The position numbers and the translations under genes are program-made. The notes under the pieces were generated by a model that saw nothing but the letters and a program-made list of their open reading frames with translations, was not told where the DNA came from and did not search any database. Positions 51,446 through 61,641 of a stretch of 64,000 bases of DNA are shown piece by piece. Positions within the stretch are counted from its first letter, which is position 1. Each line of letters starts with the position of its first letter. The stretch comes from Streptomyces sp. SN-593 (GTDB taxonomy: Bacteria; Actinomycetota; Actinomycetes; Streptomycetales; Streptomycetaceae): assembly GCF_016756395.1 (NCBI RefSeq), contig NZ_AP018365.1:2797501-2861500 (forward strand), read 5' to 3'.

Positions 51446-51981
51446 CCCGCCCGCCCGCCTCACCGGCCCGGCCCCCGCGCCCCAGCTCCACCACCCACGG
51501 CGCGGCGGCCGGGCCGCGCGCTTTCCGGTGCCCTTGCGCACCCCGCGGCCACCTGCGGCCAACGGCCCTCCTGCCGCCACGCGTTCCACCTTCCGCGTCG
51601 CCAACACCCTCTGTCGCCAGGCCACTCGACCAGCGGCACTCCGCCAGGCGTCCGGCCGCGGCCTCCTCCACGCCGTCGCGCTATGCCCTCCGCCAGGTGA
51701 CGAACCCCCGCCCGCTCCGCAAAGCCTCCCCTCCTCCCGCGCCTCCCGGTGGGCCTCCGCATGCCCCGCCGCCGCCATCCGTCGAACCCGCCGCGACTCA
51801 CCGGCGGCTCCGCCGCAGACGGGAGGGCGAACCCTCTCGCTTCCGACACGACAGCCCCCAGATGCACACTCTTGTTCATTACTCGCTCTTTTCAAGCAGA
51901 ATCAATCATCTACACTGACCGCAGAACGCGCACGACACCCGCTCGCGCACCACAGCGCACGGCTCATCCCGAGGAGACCGC
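51446..51981. other. 536-base gene-free region before SIS gene
   Basis: The first 400 bases are strongly C-rich on this strand with no coding pattern that I would support. The last 130 bases are notably AT-richer (CTTGTTCATTACTCGCTCTTTTC, then AATCAATCATCTACACT). TACACT at 51911-51916 could be a -10 element. Half-site-like TTCATT, TTCAAG and TCAATC repeats there could bind the regulator of the SIS/aldolase genes. GAGGAG at 51971-51976 is the ribosome site. Confidence 0.5.
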
Positions 51982-52872
51982 ATGGCCGCCCCGTCCCTGA
52001 CCACCACCGAGATCACGACCCAGCCCGACTGCTGGCAGCGCGCGGTCGAGCTCGCCCCGGAGCAGTCCGGGAAGCTGCCCGCCCGCGGTGAGCGGGTCGC
52101 GGTCATCGGCTGCGGCACCTCGTGGTTCATGGCGCAGTCCTACGCCACCCTGCGCGAGAGCGCCGGGCACGGCGAGACCGACGCCTTCGCCGCCTCCGAG
52201 TTCCCGCTCGGCCGCAGCTACGACCGCGTGCTCGCGATCACCCGCTCCGGCACGACCACCGAGGTCCTCAGGGCCTGCGAGCAGTTGCTCGGCTCCACCC
52301 CGGTCACCGCCATCACCGCCGACCCGAAGACGCCGGTGATGCAGGCGGCGGACGAGATCATCGTCCTCGACTTCGCCGACGAGCAGTCCGTGGTGCAGAC
52401 CCGCTTCGCCACGACCGTGCTGGCCCTGCTCCGCGCCCACCTCGGCGAGGACCTGACCACCGCGATCGCCGACGCCCGCACCGCCGTAAGCGACGAGCTG
52501 GCCCCCGAGGCGCTCTCGGCCGAGCAGATCACCTTCCTCGGCACCGGCTGGACCTACGGACTGGCCCAGGAGGCCGCGCTGAAGATGCGGGAGGCCGCCG
52601 GCGCCTGGACCGAGGCATACCCGGCCATGGAGTACCGCCACGGCCCGATCAGCATCACCGGCCCCGGTCGCGTGGCCTGGTCCTTCGGCCCGCTGCCGGA
52701 AGGTCTGGCCGGGAACATCGCCGCGGTCGGCGGCCACCTCGAGCACCGGCCCACGGTCGACCCGCTCGCCGACCTGGTGCGCGCCCAGCGCCTCGCCGTC
52801 GCGATCGCCGAGGCGAAGGGCTACGACCCGGACCGCCCGCGCAACCTGACCCGGTCGGTCATCCTCGCCTGA
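51982..52872 (+). CDS. SIS domain sugar isomerase (AgaS/GlmS-like)
   Basis: This 296-residue protein has two SIS domains like those of the isomerase half of GlmS or AgaS. Motifs are VIGCGTSWFMAQSYATLRESAG, AITRSGTTTEVLRAC and FLGTGWTYGLAQEAALKMREAAGAWTEAYPAMEYRHGP. There is no glutaminase domain, so it should deaminate or isomerise an amino-sugar phosphate. With the class II aldolase gene 179 bases downstream, it fits catabolism of galactosamine-like sugars to tagatose phosphates by analogy with AgaS and AgaY, though the kinase step is not encoded here. Confidence 0.9.
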   Translation: MAAPSLTTTEITTQPDCWQRAVELAPEQSGKLPARGERVAVIGCGTSWFMAQSYATLRESAGHGETDAFAASEFPLGRSYDRVLAITRSGTTTEVLRACEQLLGSTPVTAITADPKTPVMQAADEIIVLDFADEQSVVQTRFATTVLALLRAHLGEDLTTAIADARTAVSDELAPEALSAEQITFLGTGWTYGLAQEAALKMREAAGAWTEAYPAMEYRHGPISITGPGRVAWSFGPLPEGLAGNIAAVGGHLEHRPTVDPLADLVRAQRLAVAIAEAKGYDPDRPRNLTRSVILA

Positions 52873-53051
52873 TTTCCACCGCCTCCACCTCCTCCTTCCT
52901 CCCGCTGACGCTGCGTCCTCATGTGTCGGCGCCCGATTCCACCTCCCGTCCGCCGCGTCCGCGGCCGATCCACCCGCCCGAACCGTCGGCACGCTCCGTG
53001 CCGAGCCACCGGTCCCGTACGACCCCAGGGACCCGGATCCGAGGAAGCCGC

Positions 53052-53912
53052 ATGCCGACCGCCACCACCGCCGAACTCGTCTCCGCCGCCCACGCGTCCG
53101 GCGGTGGCGTGGCCGCCTTCAACGTGATCACCCTGGAGCACGCAGAAGCGATCACCGCCGCAGCCGAGCAGACCGGCCTGCCCGTCATCCTCCAGATCAG
53201 CGAGAACGCCGTGAAGTTCCACGGCGGCCTCCTCGACGGTGTGCTCGCGGGTGCGGCGGCCGCCGCCGCAGCGGCCTCCGTACCCGTCTCCCTCCACCTG
53301 GACCACGTGGAGGACGAGGCGCTTGTCCGCACCGGGGTCGCGGCCGGCGTGTCCTCGGTGATGTTCGACGCGTCGGTCCTGCCCTACGAGCAGAACGTCG
53401 GCGCCACCGCCCGCGTCACCGAGTGGGCCCACACCCACGGGGTGTGGGTGGAGGCCGAACTCGGCGAGGTCGGCGGCAAGGACGGTGCGCACGCCCCGGG
53501 TGTGCGCACCGACCCTGCGGAGGCGGCTGCCTTCACCGCCGCCACGGGAGTGGACTCGCTGGCCGTCGCGGTCGGCAGTTCGCACGCGATGACCGAGCGC
53601 ACCGCCCGGCTCGACCACGAACTCATCGGCCGGCTGCGTGAGTCCGTGGGCGTGCCGCTGGTCCTGCACGGCTCGTCCGGCGTGTCCGACGGCGAGCTGC
53701 GGCAGGCAGTCGCCGCAGGCATGGCGAAGATCAACATCGGGACGGCGCTCAACATCGCCTTCACCACCGCCGTACGCGACTACCTCGCCAGCGACCCGAC
53801 GGCGGTCGACCCGCGCCGCTACCTCCGCCCTGGTCTCGACGCGATGACGGCCACCGCCGCCCACCTGCTGCGGGTCGTGGCCGGTGAACCCGAGCAGGAA
53901 GGCCGAGACTGA
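53052..53912 (+). CDS. class II (zinc) ketose-bisphosphate aldolase
   Basis: This 286-residue aldolase has the zinc motifs SLHLDHVED and LHGSSGVSD, with VEAELGEVGGKDG and AKINIGTALNIAF as further active-site strands. It cleaves fructose- or tagatose-1,6-bisphosphate; the short GatY/KbaY-like length and its place next to an AgaS-like isomerase favour tagatose bisphosphate. AGGAAG precedes the ATG. The 52873-53051 gap has no clear terminator, so it may be co-transcribed with the SIS gene. Confidence 0.9.
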   Translation: MPTATTAELVSAAHASGGGVAAFNVITLEHAEAITAAAEQTGLPVILQISENAVKFHGGLLDGVLAGAAAAAAAASVPVSLHLDHVEDEALVRTGVAAGVSSVMFDASVLPYEQNVGATARVTEWAHTHGVWVEAELGEVGGKDGAHAPGVRTDPAEAAAFTAATGVDSLAVAVGSSHAMTERTARLDHELIGRLRESVGVPLVLHGSSGVSDGELRQAVAAGMAKINIGTALNIAFTTAVRDYLASDPTAVDPRRYLRPGLDAMTATAAHLLRVVAGEPEQEGRD

Positions 53913-54181
53913 CGGTGCGGGATCGTGCGGGATCGTCGCGTACTCGAAGTCTGCCGCATTCCGGCCGGCCCGAAAAGATCTACGCCCACAAGCAACTCGA
54001 ACGAGTGAGCGACCGCAGTTCAGTGTGATCGGTATGCCAGTCATACCGGCCATGACCTGCGGTTTGTCACCGTTACGCGGGTTCCGTGTCACAGAAGATC
54101 AACAACCGCATGCGCCGACCGCGGCCCGTCGTTGTCCGGACGAAGGTGCTGATCGACATCGCTGTGGCATGGAGGTGCTTC

Positions 54182-54385
54182 ATGGCCGATCGAACGCTGT
54201 GGTCGTACGCGGACATCGCAGCCCACATCCGCGTCCAGGTGGACACCGTGCGCTCGTACCGGAAGCACGGGCACCTGCCCGATCCCGACGTGGTGGAGCG
54301 CGGGAAACCGTTCTGGTACGCGGACACGATCCGGTCGTGGAGCGCCAGGCGCCCGAGCAACAGGGGGCGCCGAGAATCCGGCTGA
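54182..54385 (+). CDS. small AlpA/MerR-like helix-turn-helix protein
   Basis: This 67-residue protein has a winged HTH of the excisionase/AlpA type (LWSYADIAAHIRVQVDTVRSYRKHGHLPDPDVVERGKPFWYADTIRSW), in which the -Trp-Tyr-Ala-Asp- ending is usual. GGAGGT at 54171-54176 gives a good ribosome site for the ATG at 54182. An in-frame extension to 54086 has no such support. Such small proteins are found as prophage or integrative-element regulators, but no other element genes are nearby; it is probably a house-keeping relic or stand-alone regulator. The 269 bases before it hold only a probable promoter. Confidence 0.85.
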   Translation: MADRTLWSYADIAAHIRVQVDTVRSYRKHGHLPDPDVVERGKPFWYADTIRSWSARRPSNRGRRESG

Positions 54386-54483
54386 CCGGAGCGGAAGACC
54401 CCGCACGGCATCCGCGCCGCGGGCCGGCCGATGCGCCGGGGCGAACGCAAAGAGGCCGGGGAACGACCCCGACCAGGACATGA

Positions 54484-55467
54484 CTACGTGCCGCGCCCGG
54501 TCAGCGGACAGGAACTGTCGTCCGCGTCGTTGTCGGGGGGCGGCAGGGGGGAAGGCAGGATCTCCCGGCCCTCCAAGGGCACCGAGACCGGGGGAGGTCT
54601 CTCGGGTGGGACCGGAGGAGGGAATCCCGGGGCGGCGGGAGCCGCGGGTGGTTGCGGCGGGGGCGGAGCCGGCAGGCCCCCGGAGACGGCTCCCGCGGCC
54701 CCACCGGCTGCTCTCGCCGCAGTCGCCGCACCGCCGGCCGCACTCGCCGCACCGGCCACGGCGGGCGCGGCCTGCGCCGCGGCGCCGCCGTCACCTCCGC
54801 CCGCGACGGACGCGGCCACGACCGACGAGGGGCGGCCTGCGTCCTGGTGGCCGCTGTCCCGGCGGCGGGACACCCACTGGGCCACCGTGCCGACCCCCGC
54901 GACCAGCAGGGATATACCGAGCCCCAGGGACAGGGCGTAGAAGGAGTTCGAGGCGGCCCGACCGCTGATGTACCCGGCGCCGACCGAGTACGACGCCCAC
55001 ACCGCCTCGGCGACGCCCGCGCCGATCACGTAGCGCCGGGCGGGATAGCGCACGACGCCGGCGGCCAGCCCGCCGATCACCCGACCGCTGGGCAGGAAGC
55101 GGACGCCTATGACGAAGGGCACCCCATGGCGCTGGATGCGCAGAGCCGCCCATTTGAGCAGCGCCGCCTGCCGGGGCCTGCGGCGCATGCGGTTGAGCAC
55201 GCGGCCGCTGAGGGCCCGACCGGTGCGGTGCAGCAGCATGTCCCCCATGACGGCGCTGCCCGCCACCACCAGGAGCACGAGGGCGATGCTGAGGCGCCCC
55301 TCCGCGGCCATCACACCGCCCGTGACGAGCAGGACGGCGTTGGGCACGAGCGGCGGGGCCGTCGTCGCGGCCAGCAGCGCGTACGCCCACAAGACGTTGC
55401 CACCCCGCAGGTGCTCGGCGAGACCGGAGGTGAAGTCCAATGACGACACGCTCAGTGCAACGTCCAT
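54484..55467 (-). CDS. DedA/VTT-domain membrane protein with long disordered tail
   Basis: This 327-residue protein has a DedA-like core (about residues 25-205) with several spans and the family signature GVRFLPSGRVIGGLAAGVVRYPARRYV. The last 120 residues are Ala/Gly/Pro-rich and cytoplasmic or extracytoplasmic by prediction only. DedA proteins are lipid scramblase or carrier-recycling proteins (e.g. of undecaprenyl phosphate). GAGGGG precedes the ATG. The tail is unusual in length for the family. Confidence 0.9.
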   Translation of the reverse strand: MDVALSVSSLDFTSGLAEHLRGGNVLWAYALLAATTAPPLVPNAVLLVTGGVMAAEGRLSIALVLLVVAGSAVMGDMLLHRTGRALSGRVLNRMRRRPRQAALLKWAALRIQRHGVPFVIGVRFLPSGRVIGGLAAGVVRYPARRYVIGAGVAEAVWASYSVGAGYISGRAASNSFYALSLGLGISLLVAGVGTVAQWVSRRRDSGHQDAGRPSSVVAASVAGGGDGGAAAQAAPAVAGAASAAGGAATAARAAGGAAGAVSGGLPAPPPPQPPAAPAAPGFPPPVPPERPPPVSVPLEGREILPSPLPPPDNDADDSSCPLTGRGT

Positions 55468-55692
55468 ATCACCGCCCCTCTTCCCACCCCCTGGGAACAA
55501 CGCTGACAGCGGTTCCCGTGACTCGGCAAGCGTGTTTGGCGGTGTAGGGGCACTTCTCCGCCGATTCCCCGGAAATCTCATCCTCGGGACGCAGCGGCGC
55601 TACTCCTGTGGGTGGAGACGCCTCACGACACGCCGCCACGTGTCCGGAGCGGCACGTGTCCGCGCGCCGCCGCGGGTCGCCCGCCGGCGGCC

Positions 55693-56439
55693 TCAACGCC
55701 CGAGCAGCTCGCCGCCGTTGCACTGCAGGATCTCACCGGTGATGAAGCCCGCCTCCGGGGAGGCCAGGAAGAGCACCGCCGCGGCCACGTCCGCCGGGCG
55801 GCCGACCCGGCCCACCAGGGTGCGTCCGGCGCGCCGGGTCAGCTCCGCGTCGTTGAGCCGCGAGCCGAAGAACTCGGTGCCCGCCACGGTCCCGGGAGCG
55901 ACGATGTTGCAGGTGACGCCCTGCGGCCCCAGTTGGGCGGCCAGGGAGTGGTTCCAGGCGTGCAGAGCGGCCTTGGAGGCCCCGTAGGAGCCACCGCCGC
56001 GCAGCGCGGCGACCGAGGTCACGGTGACCACGCGGGCGCCGTCGGCGAAGCGGTCGCGCATCGACTCGGTGAGCAGCACCGCCGTGAGGACGTTCCGCTC
56101 GAAGTCGCCGCGCCAGCGGGCCAGCAGGCCGTGCGGTCCGGCGCCGACCGCGAGCTCACGGCTGCCGGCGCTGTTCACCAGGACGTCGACCCGGTAGGGC
56201 AGGTGCGACAGGACCGTCTCGACGTCGTCCGGATCGGCCAGATCGCATACGACCGGGGTGACGTCCAGAGCGCGCTGGGTGCGCAGCTCGTCCGCGGCGG
56301 CGTGCAGGACCTCGCGGCGGCGGCCGACGATCGTGACGTGGTGGCCGTCCTCCGCGAACCGGGTCGCGATGGCCAGGCCGATGCCCGTGCCTCCGCCGGT
56401 CACCACGATGTTCCGGACCGCTGTCCCGTTCTCTGCCAT
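55693..56439 (-). CDS. short-chain dehydrogenase/reductase
   Basis: This 248-residue protein is a classical SDR. The cofactor motif is TGGGTGIG, NSAG is the structural motif and YGASK with the preceding Ser (VTSVAAL) provides the catalytic Ser-Tyr-Lys set. FITGEILQCNGGELL is the usual C-terminus. NADP preference is suggested by the basic GRRREVL after the second strand. Substrate unknown. The gene stands alone between a DedA gene and the citrate synthase gene. Confidence 0.92.
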   Translation of the reverse strand: MAENGTAVRNIVVTGGGTGIGLAIATRFAEDGHHVTIVGRRREVLHAAADELRTQRALDVTPVVCDLADPDDVETVLSHLPYRVDVLVNSAGSRELAVGAGPHGLLARWRGDFERNVLTAVLLTESMRDRFADGARVVTVTSVAALRGGGSYGASKAALHAWNHSLAAQLGPQGVTCNIVAPGTVAGTEFFGSRLNDAELTRRAGRTLVGRVGRPADVAAAVLFLASPEAGFITGEILQCNGGELLGR

Positions 56440-56593
56440 GTGCTCCGCCCCTCGAGGAGAGACAGCACGCTACGGGATCACGCCCGACCGGCCGCGAGCG
56501 GGGTAGCCTGCGCAAACACCCCCGCCGAAGAGACGTAGATCACATCGCTTGCGGCGTAACCATTACGGTGTCTCATGGGTCTTATGTCTTGAA

Positions 56594-56653
56594 CACCGGC
56601 CCCCGGCGGAGCCGGTGCGGGGGGTTGAGGTACGGTCCATCTAGGGGGATGGA
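56594..56653. repeat. two small inverted repeats in SDR-gltA gap
   Basis: CACCGGC (56594-56600) pairs with GCCGGTG (56611-56617), and TCCATC (56636-56641) pairs with GATGGA (56648-56653). They lie in the 420-base gap 56440-56859 between the SDR start and citrate synthase stop. They may be terminator parts of the citrate synthase transcript or belong to an unannotated small RNA. The gap also holds the SDR promoter; no protein gene is supported there. Confidence 0.5.
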
Positions 56654-56747
56654 TCGAGTTGCGTCGCCGGGGCGACACCGGGGAGCTTGAGCGGCCCTCC
56701 CGGCCGCCTCGTCCCGGCTTGGCGCAGCCGCCGAAGAACGCCCGGTA

Positions 56748-56813
56748 CGGACCCGTGGGGGGATCCGCTCCGGGAAACGGGAGCGCCCCGTGCCGGACCC
56801 GTGGGGGGATCCG
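56748..56813. repeat. 20-bp direct repeat, two copies
   Basis: CGGACCCGTGGGGGGATCCG occurs at 56748-56767 and again without mismatch at 56794-56813, a period of 46 bases. The second copy forms the loop of a longer hairpin beyond the citrate synthase stop. Each copy is itself nearly palindromic (GGACCC/GGGATCC). Confidence 0.9.
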
Positions 56814-56826
56814 TCGCGGGGCGCTC
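56781..56826 (-). terminator. hairpin after citrate synthase gene
   Basis: GAGCGCCCCG (56781-56790) pairs perfectly with CGGGGCGCTC (56817-56826). The 26-base loop contains one copy of the 20-bp direct repeat, which can form an inner stem. It lies 34 bases beyond the citrate synthase stop on that strand and is the likely terminator. Confidence 0.75.
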
Positions 56827-56859
56827 TCCTGTGTGCGTGCCTCCGGGCGTGCGCCCAGG

Positions 56860-58149
<1,290 letters not shown>

Positions 58150-58273
58150 GTCATTCCCTCACCGACGGTTTTGCCTCTTCTTCGAGGTGCCCTGACTACG
58201 TCCACTGTCCCCCATTTGGCACTGGGGTGTGCACTCGGGGTCGGCCATCGGGCCGAAAAGTGGCACGGAGTGC

Positions 58274-60496
58274 CTATTTTGCGCCCAGATCAAGCCGATG
58301 GTCGAGAGCCGTGAAGCGACGACCCGCGGAGACCGTCCGCACGGCCTGCCCGATCGCCCGACGCGACCCCACCAGCACGACCAGGCGTTTCGCCCTCGTG
58401 ACCGCGGTGTAAAGCAGGTTGCGTTGGAGCATCATCCAAGCCCCGGTAGTGACGGGGATCACCACCGCCGGGTACTCGCTGCCCTGCGATCTGTGGATCG
58501 TGACGGCGTAGGCGTGGGTCAGCTCGTCCAGTTCGTCGAAGTCGTATCCGACTTCCTCGTCCTCGTCAGTCCGCACCGTGAGCTTCTGCTCGACCGCGTC
58601 GAGGGCGGTCACCACGCCCACGGTGCCGTTGAAGACGCCGTTGGCGCCCTTCTCGTAGTTGTTCCTGATCTGCGTGACCTTGTCGCCGACGCGGAAGGTA
58701 CGGCCGCCGAAGCGGCGCTCCGCCACGTCCGGGCGGGAGGGGGTGACAGCCTGCTGGAGGAGGCCGTTGAGCACACCGGCGCCGGCCGGGCCGCGGTGCA
58801 TCGGGGTGAGCACCTGGACGTCCCGGCGGGGGTCGAGGCCGAACCTGGCCGGAATCCGACGGGCCACGACGTCGACTGTCAGCCGGGCCGCCTCCTCCGA
58901 GTCCTCCTCGGCGAAGAGGAAGAAATCGGCCAGTCCCTGAGTGACCGGCGGCACTCCCGAGTTGATCCGGTGCGCGTTGGTCACCACCCCGGACTGCTGG
59001 GCCTGGCGGAAGATACGGGTCAGCCGCACGGCCGGCACCGGTCCACCCGGGGCCAGCAGGTCCCGCAGCACCTCGCCCGCCCCCACGCTCGGCAATTGGT
59101 CCACGTCGCCGACGAACAGCAGGTGCGCCCCGGGTGGCACCGCCTTCACCAGTTTGTTCGCCAGCAGCAGGTCCAGCATCGACGCCTCGTCGACCACCAC
59201 GAGGTCCGCGTCCAGCGGCCGGTCACGGTCGTACGCCGCGTCGCCGCCCGGCTTGAGCTCCAGCAGGCGGTGCACCGTCGAGGCGGGGGCCCCGGTCAAC
59301 TCGGCGAGCCGCTTGGCGGCCCTGCCGGTCGGGGCGGCGAGCACCACCTTGGCCTTCTTGGCAGCCGCCAGGGCTACCACCGAGCGCACCGTGAACGACT
59401 TGCCGCAGCCCGGGCCGCCGGTGAGCACCGCGACCTTCTGCGTGAGCGCCAGGCGCACGGCCTCCTGCTGCTCGGGGGCGAGGTCCGCGCCGGTCCGGTC
59501 GGCGAGCCACGCCAGCGCCTTGTCCCAGTCGACATCCTGGAAGGCCGGCATCCGGTCCTCCGGCCCGCGCAGCAGTCGCAGCACCTGGGCGGAGAGGGCG
59601 ATCTCCGCGCGGTGGAACGGCACCAGGTACACCGCCCTGACCGGCTCGCCGTCGCCGTCGGGCGACGGGACCCGCTCGCGCACCACGCCCTCCTCGTCGG
59701 CCAACTCCCCCAGGCACTCGATCACCAGGCCGGTGTCCACCTGAAGCAGCTTCACCGCGTCGGCTATCAAGCGCTCCTCGGGCAGGAAGCAGTTGCCGCT
59801 GTCCGTGGCCTGCGACAGGGCGTACTGGAGGCCGGCCTTGACCCGCTCGGGGCTGTCGTGCGGGATGCCGACGGCCTGCGCGAGCCGGTCGGCGGTCAGG
59901 AACCCGATGCCCCACACCTCGGAGGCGAGCCGATATGGCTGGTTCTTCACCACGGAGATGGACGCGTCGCCGTAACTCTTGTAGATCCGCACGGCGATGG
60001 ACGTGGAGACCCCCACGCCTTGGAGGAAGACCATCACCTCCTTGATCGCCTTCTGCTCCTCCCATGCGGCGGCGATCAGCTTCGTCCGCTTCGGTCCGAG
60101 ACCCGGCACCTCGACCAGGCGGGTGGCCTCGGTCTCGATGACGTCCAGCGTGTCGGTGCCGAAGTGCTCCACGATGCGCTCGGCGATGCGCGGCCCGATG
60201 CCCTTGATGAGCCCGGAACCGAGATAGCGGCGGATCCCCTGCACGGTGGCGGGCAGGACCGTCGTGTAGTTCTCCACCGTGAACTGCTTGCCGTACTGCG
60301 GGTGCGAACCCCAGCGGCCGTGCATGCGCAGGGACTCACCGGGCTGCGCGCCGAGCAGGGCGCCGACCACGGTGAGCAGGTCGCCGGCGCCGCGGCCGGT
60401 GTCGACGCGCGCGACCGTGTAGCCGTTGTCCTCGTTGGCGTACGTGATCCGCTCAAGGACGCCCTCCAGGACCGAGAGGTGCGGTGCCTCACCCAT
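58274..60496 (-). CDS. recD2: SF1B DNA helicase RecD2
   Basis: This 740-residue helicase has an N-terminal OB and helix-hairpin-helix part (YLGSGLIKGIGPRIAERIVEHFG, then VPGLGPKRTKLIAAAWEEQ) that is specific to RecD2, followed by the helicase core. Walker A is LTGGPGCGKSFT, Walker B VVVDEASMLD, and HRSQGSEYPAVVIPV is motif VI region. It unwinds DNA 5' to 3' in repair and acts without RecBC. It is downstream of a three-gene catabolic operon, with 293 bases between, which hold a hairpin and its own promoter. Confidence 0.95.
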   Translation of the reverse strand: MGEAPHLSVLEGVLERITYANEDNGYTVARVDTGRGAGDLLTVVGALLGAQPGESLRMHGRWGSHPQYGKQFTVENYTTVLPATVQGIRRYLGSGLIKGIGPRIAERIVEHFGTDTLDVIETEATRLVEVPGLGPKRTKLIAAAWEEQKAIKEVMVFLQGVGVSTSIAVRIYKSYGDASISVVKNQPYRLASEVWGIGFLTADRLAQAVGIPHDSPERVKAGLQYALSQATDSGNCFLPEERLIADAVKLLQVDTGLVIECLGELADEEGVVRERVPSPDGDGEPVRAVYLVPFHRAEIALSAQVLRLLRGPEDRMPAFQDVDWDKALAWLADRTGADLAPEQQEAVRLALTQKVAVLTGGPGCGKSFTVRSVVALAAAKKAKVVLAAPTGRAAKRLAELTGAPASTVHRLLELKPGGDAAYDRDRPLDADLVVVDEASMLDLLLANKLVKAVPPGAHLLFVGDVDQLPSVGAGEVLRDLLAPGGPVPAVRLTRIFRQAQQSGVVTNAHRINSGVPPVTQGLADFFLFAEEDSEEAARLTVDVVARRIPARFGLDPRRDVQVLTPMHRGPAGAGVLNGLLQQAVTPSRPDVAERRFGGRTFRVGDKVTQIRNNYEKGANGVFNGTVGVVTALDAVEQKLTVRTDEDEEVGYDFDELDELTHAYAVTIHRSQGSEYPAVVIPVTTGAWMMLQRNLLYTAVTRAKRLVVLVGSRRAIGQAVRTVSAGRRFTALDHRLDLGAK

Positions 60497-60616
60497 CTGC
60501 TGGCTCCCTCCGGGCCGGTCGGTGATCTGCTCCGAAGGTACCGGCAGTGACCGACATCGCGGCGCCCGTCACCCGCGCGGCTGTGGACAACTCCCCCGGC
60601 GCGCGGGAGAAAGCGC

Positions 60617-60644
60617 GAGGGGCCCGGCCGAAGCCGAGCCCCTC
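60617..60644. terminator. hairpin between catabolic operon and recD2
   Basis: GAGGGGC-C-CGGC and GCCG-A-GCCCCTC pair over 11 positions with one mismatch around a CGAA tetraloop. It lies about 145 bases beyond the isomerase stop on the minus strand and before recD2. Tetraloop and stem make a stable terminator. Confidence 0.75.
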
Positions 60645-60789
60645 GTCATCCCTCCCCCTGTACCCCCGAAACCCCCCTCGGGCGTACCAGCCGGGCTCCC
60701 TGAACCCCCTCCGGGAGCCCCGATGCCATGTACGACACGTCGAGCGGGGAAAGGGTTGTACCGCGGGACGGGAAAATTCCAAGATCTTT

Positions 60790-61641
60790 TCAGAGCACGT
60801 GCCGCCGGTACCGGTCCGCGACCTCGGCGAGCACCTCGGCGCCGTCCCTGGCCCACAGACCGGGGTTGAAGATCTCGACCTCCACCTGGCCCCGGTACCC
60901 GGCCTCGTCGGCCCGCACGCGCAGTCCCCGCAGGTCGACGCATCCGTCACCGAGCTGCCCGCGCCCGAGCAGCACCCCTTCGGGCAGCGGCGTCACCCAG
61001 TCCGCGACCTGGAAGCTCGCGATCCGCCCGCTCCCGCCGGCACGCGCGATCCCCGCCTCCGCACGGTCGTCCCACCACAGGTGGTAGGTGTCCACGACGA
61101 CACCCACGTGTTCGGGTGCGAACCGCTCCGCGATGTCCAGCGCCTGTCCCAGCGTCGAGACCACGCAGCGGTCCGAGGCGAACATCGGGTGCAGAGGCTC
61201 GATCGCCAGCCGCACACCGTGCTCCGCCGCGTACGGCACGAGTGCGCCGATCGCGTCCGCCACCCGCTCCCGGGCCGCCGCGATGTCCCGCTCGCCCTCG
61301 GACAGGCCGCCCGAGACGAGCACCAGGGTGTCGGTCCCGAGCATGGCGGCCTCGTCGATCGCCGCCCGGTTGTCGGCCAGCGCCTCCGCCCGCCGCGCCG
61401 GGTCGGACGCGGTGAAGAAGCCGCCCCGGCACAGGGAGGTGACGGCGAGACCGTGCTCCCTCATCAGCGCGGCCGCGTCGCGCACCCCGTACTCCTGGAC
61501 CGGGGCGCGCCACAGGCCGACCGACCCGATGCCGAGCGCCGTACATCCCTCGGCCAGTTCGGGAAGCGACCACTGCTTCACGGTCTCCTGGTTGATACTC
61601 AGGCGTGCGAGGTCCCGCGCGGTGCCCTGGTCGGCGGTCAT
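60790..61641 (-). CDS. sugar phosphate isomerase/epimerase (IolI-like TIM barrel)
   Basis: This 283-residue protein has the xylose-isomerase-like TIM barrel of IolI and related proteins. Metal-site stretches are RLAIEPLHPMF, VVVDTYHLWWD, ASFQVADWVTPL and VEVEIFNPG. ATGA overlap with the upstream DUF993 gene marks it as the last gene of the operon. It should isomerise a keto sugar or cyclitol intermediate. Confidence 0.9.
   Translation of the reverse strand: MTADQGTARDLARLSINQETVKQWSLPELAEGCTALGIGSVGLWRAPVQEYGVRDAAALMREHGLAVTSLCRGGFFTASDPARRAEALADNRAAIDEAAMLGTDTLVLVSGGLSEGERDIAAARERVADAIGALVPYAAEHGVRLAIEPLHPMFASDRCVVSTLGQALDIAERFAPEHVGVVVDTYHLWWDDRAEAGIARAGGSGRIASFQVADWVTPLPEGVLLGRGQLGDGCVDLRGLRVRADEAGYRGQVEVEIFNPGLWARDGAEVLAEVADRYRRHVL

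Noticed and set aside
51460-51879. 139-codon minus-strand ORF before the SIS gene
   Set aside because: Composition is Gly/Arg/Trp-rich with no motif, poor start context and a promoter-like AT-rich end overlapping it.
54182-54385. Excisionase of an integrative element
   Set aside because: The HTH type fits, but no integrase, replication gene or attachment repeat is seen within the window.
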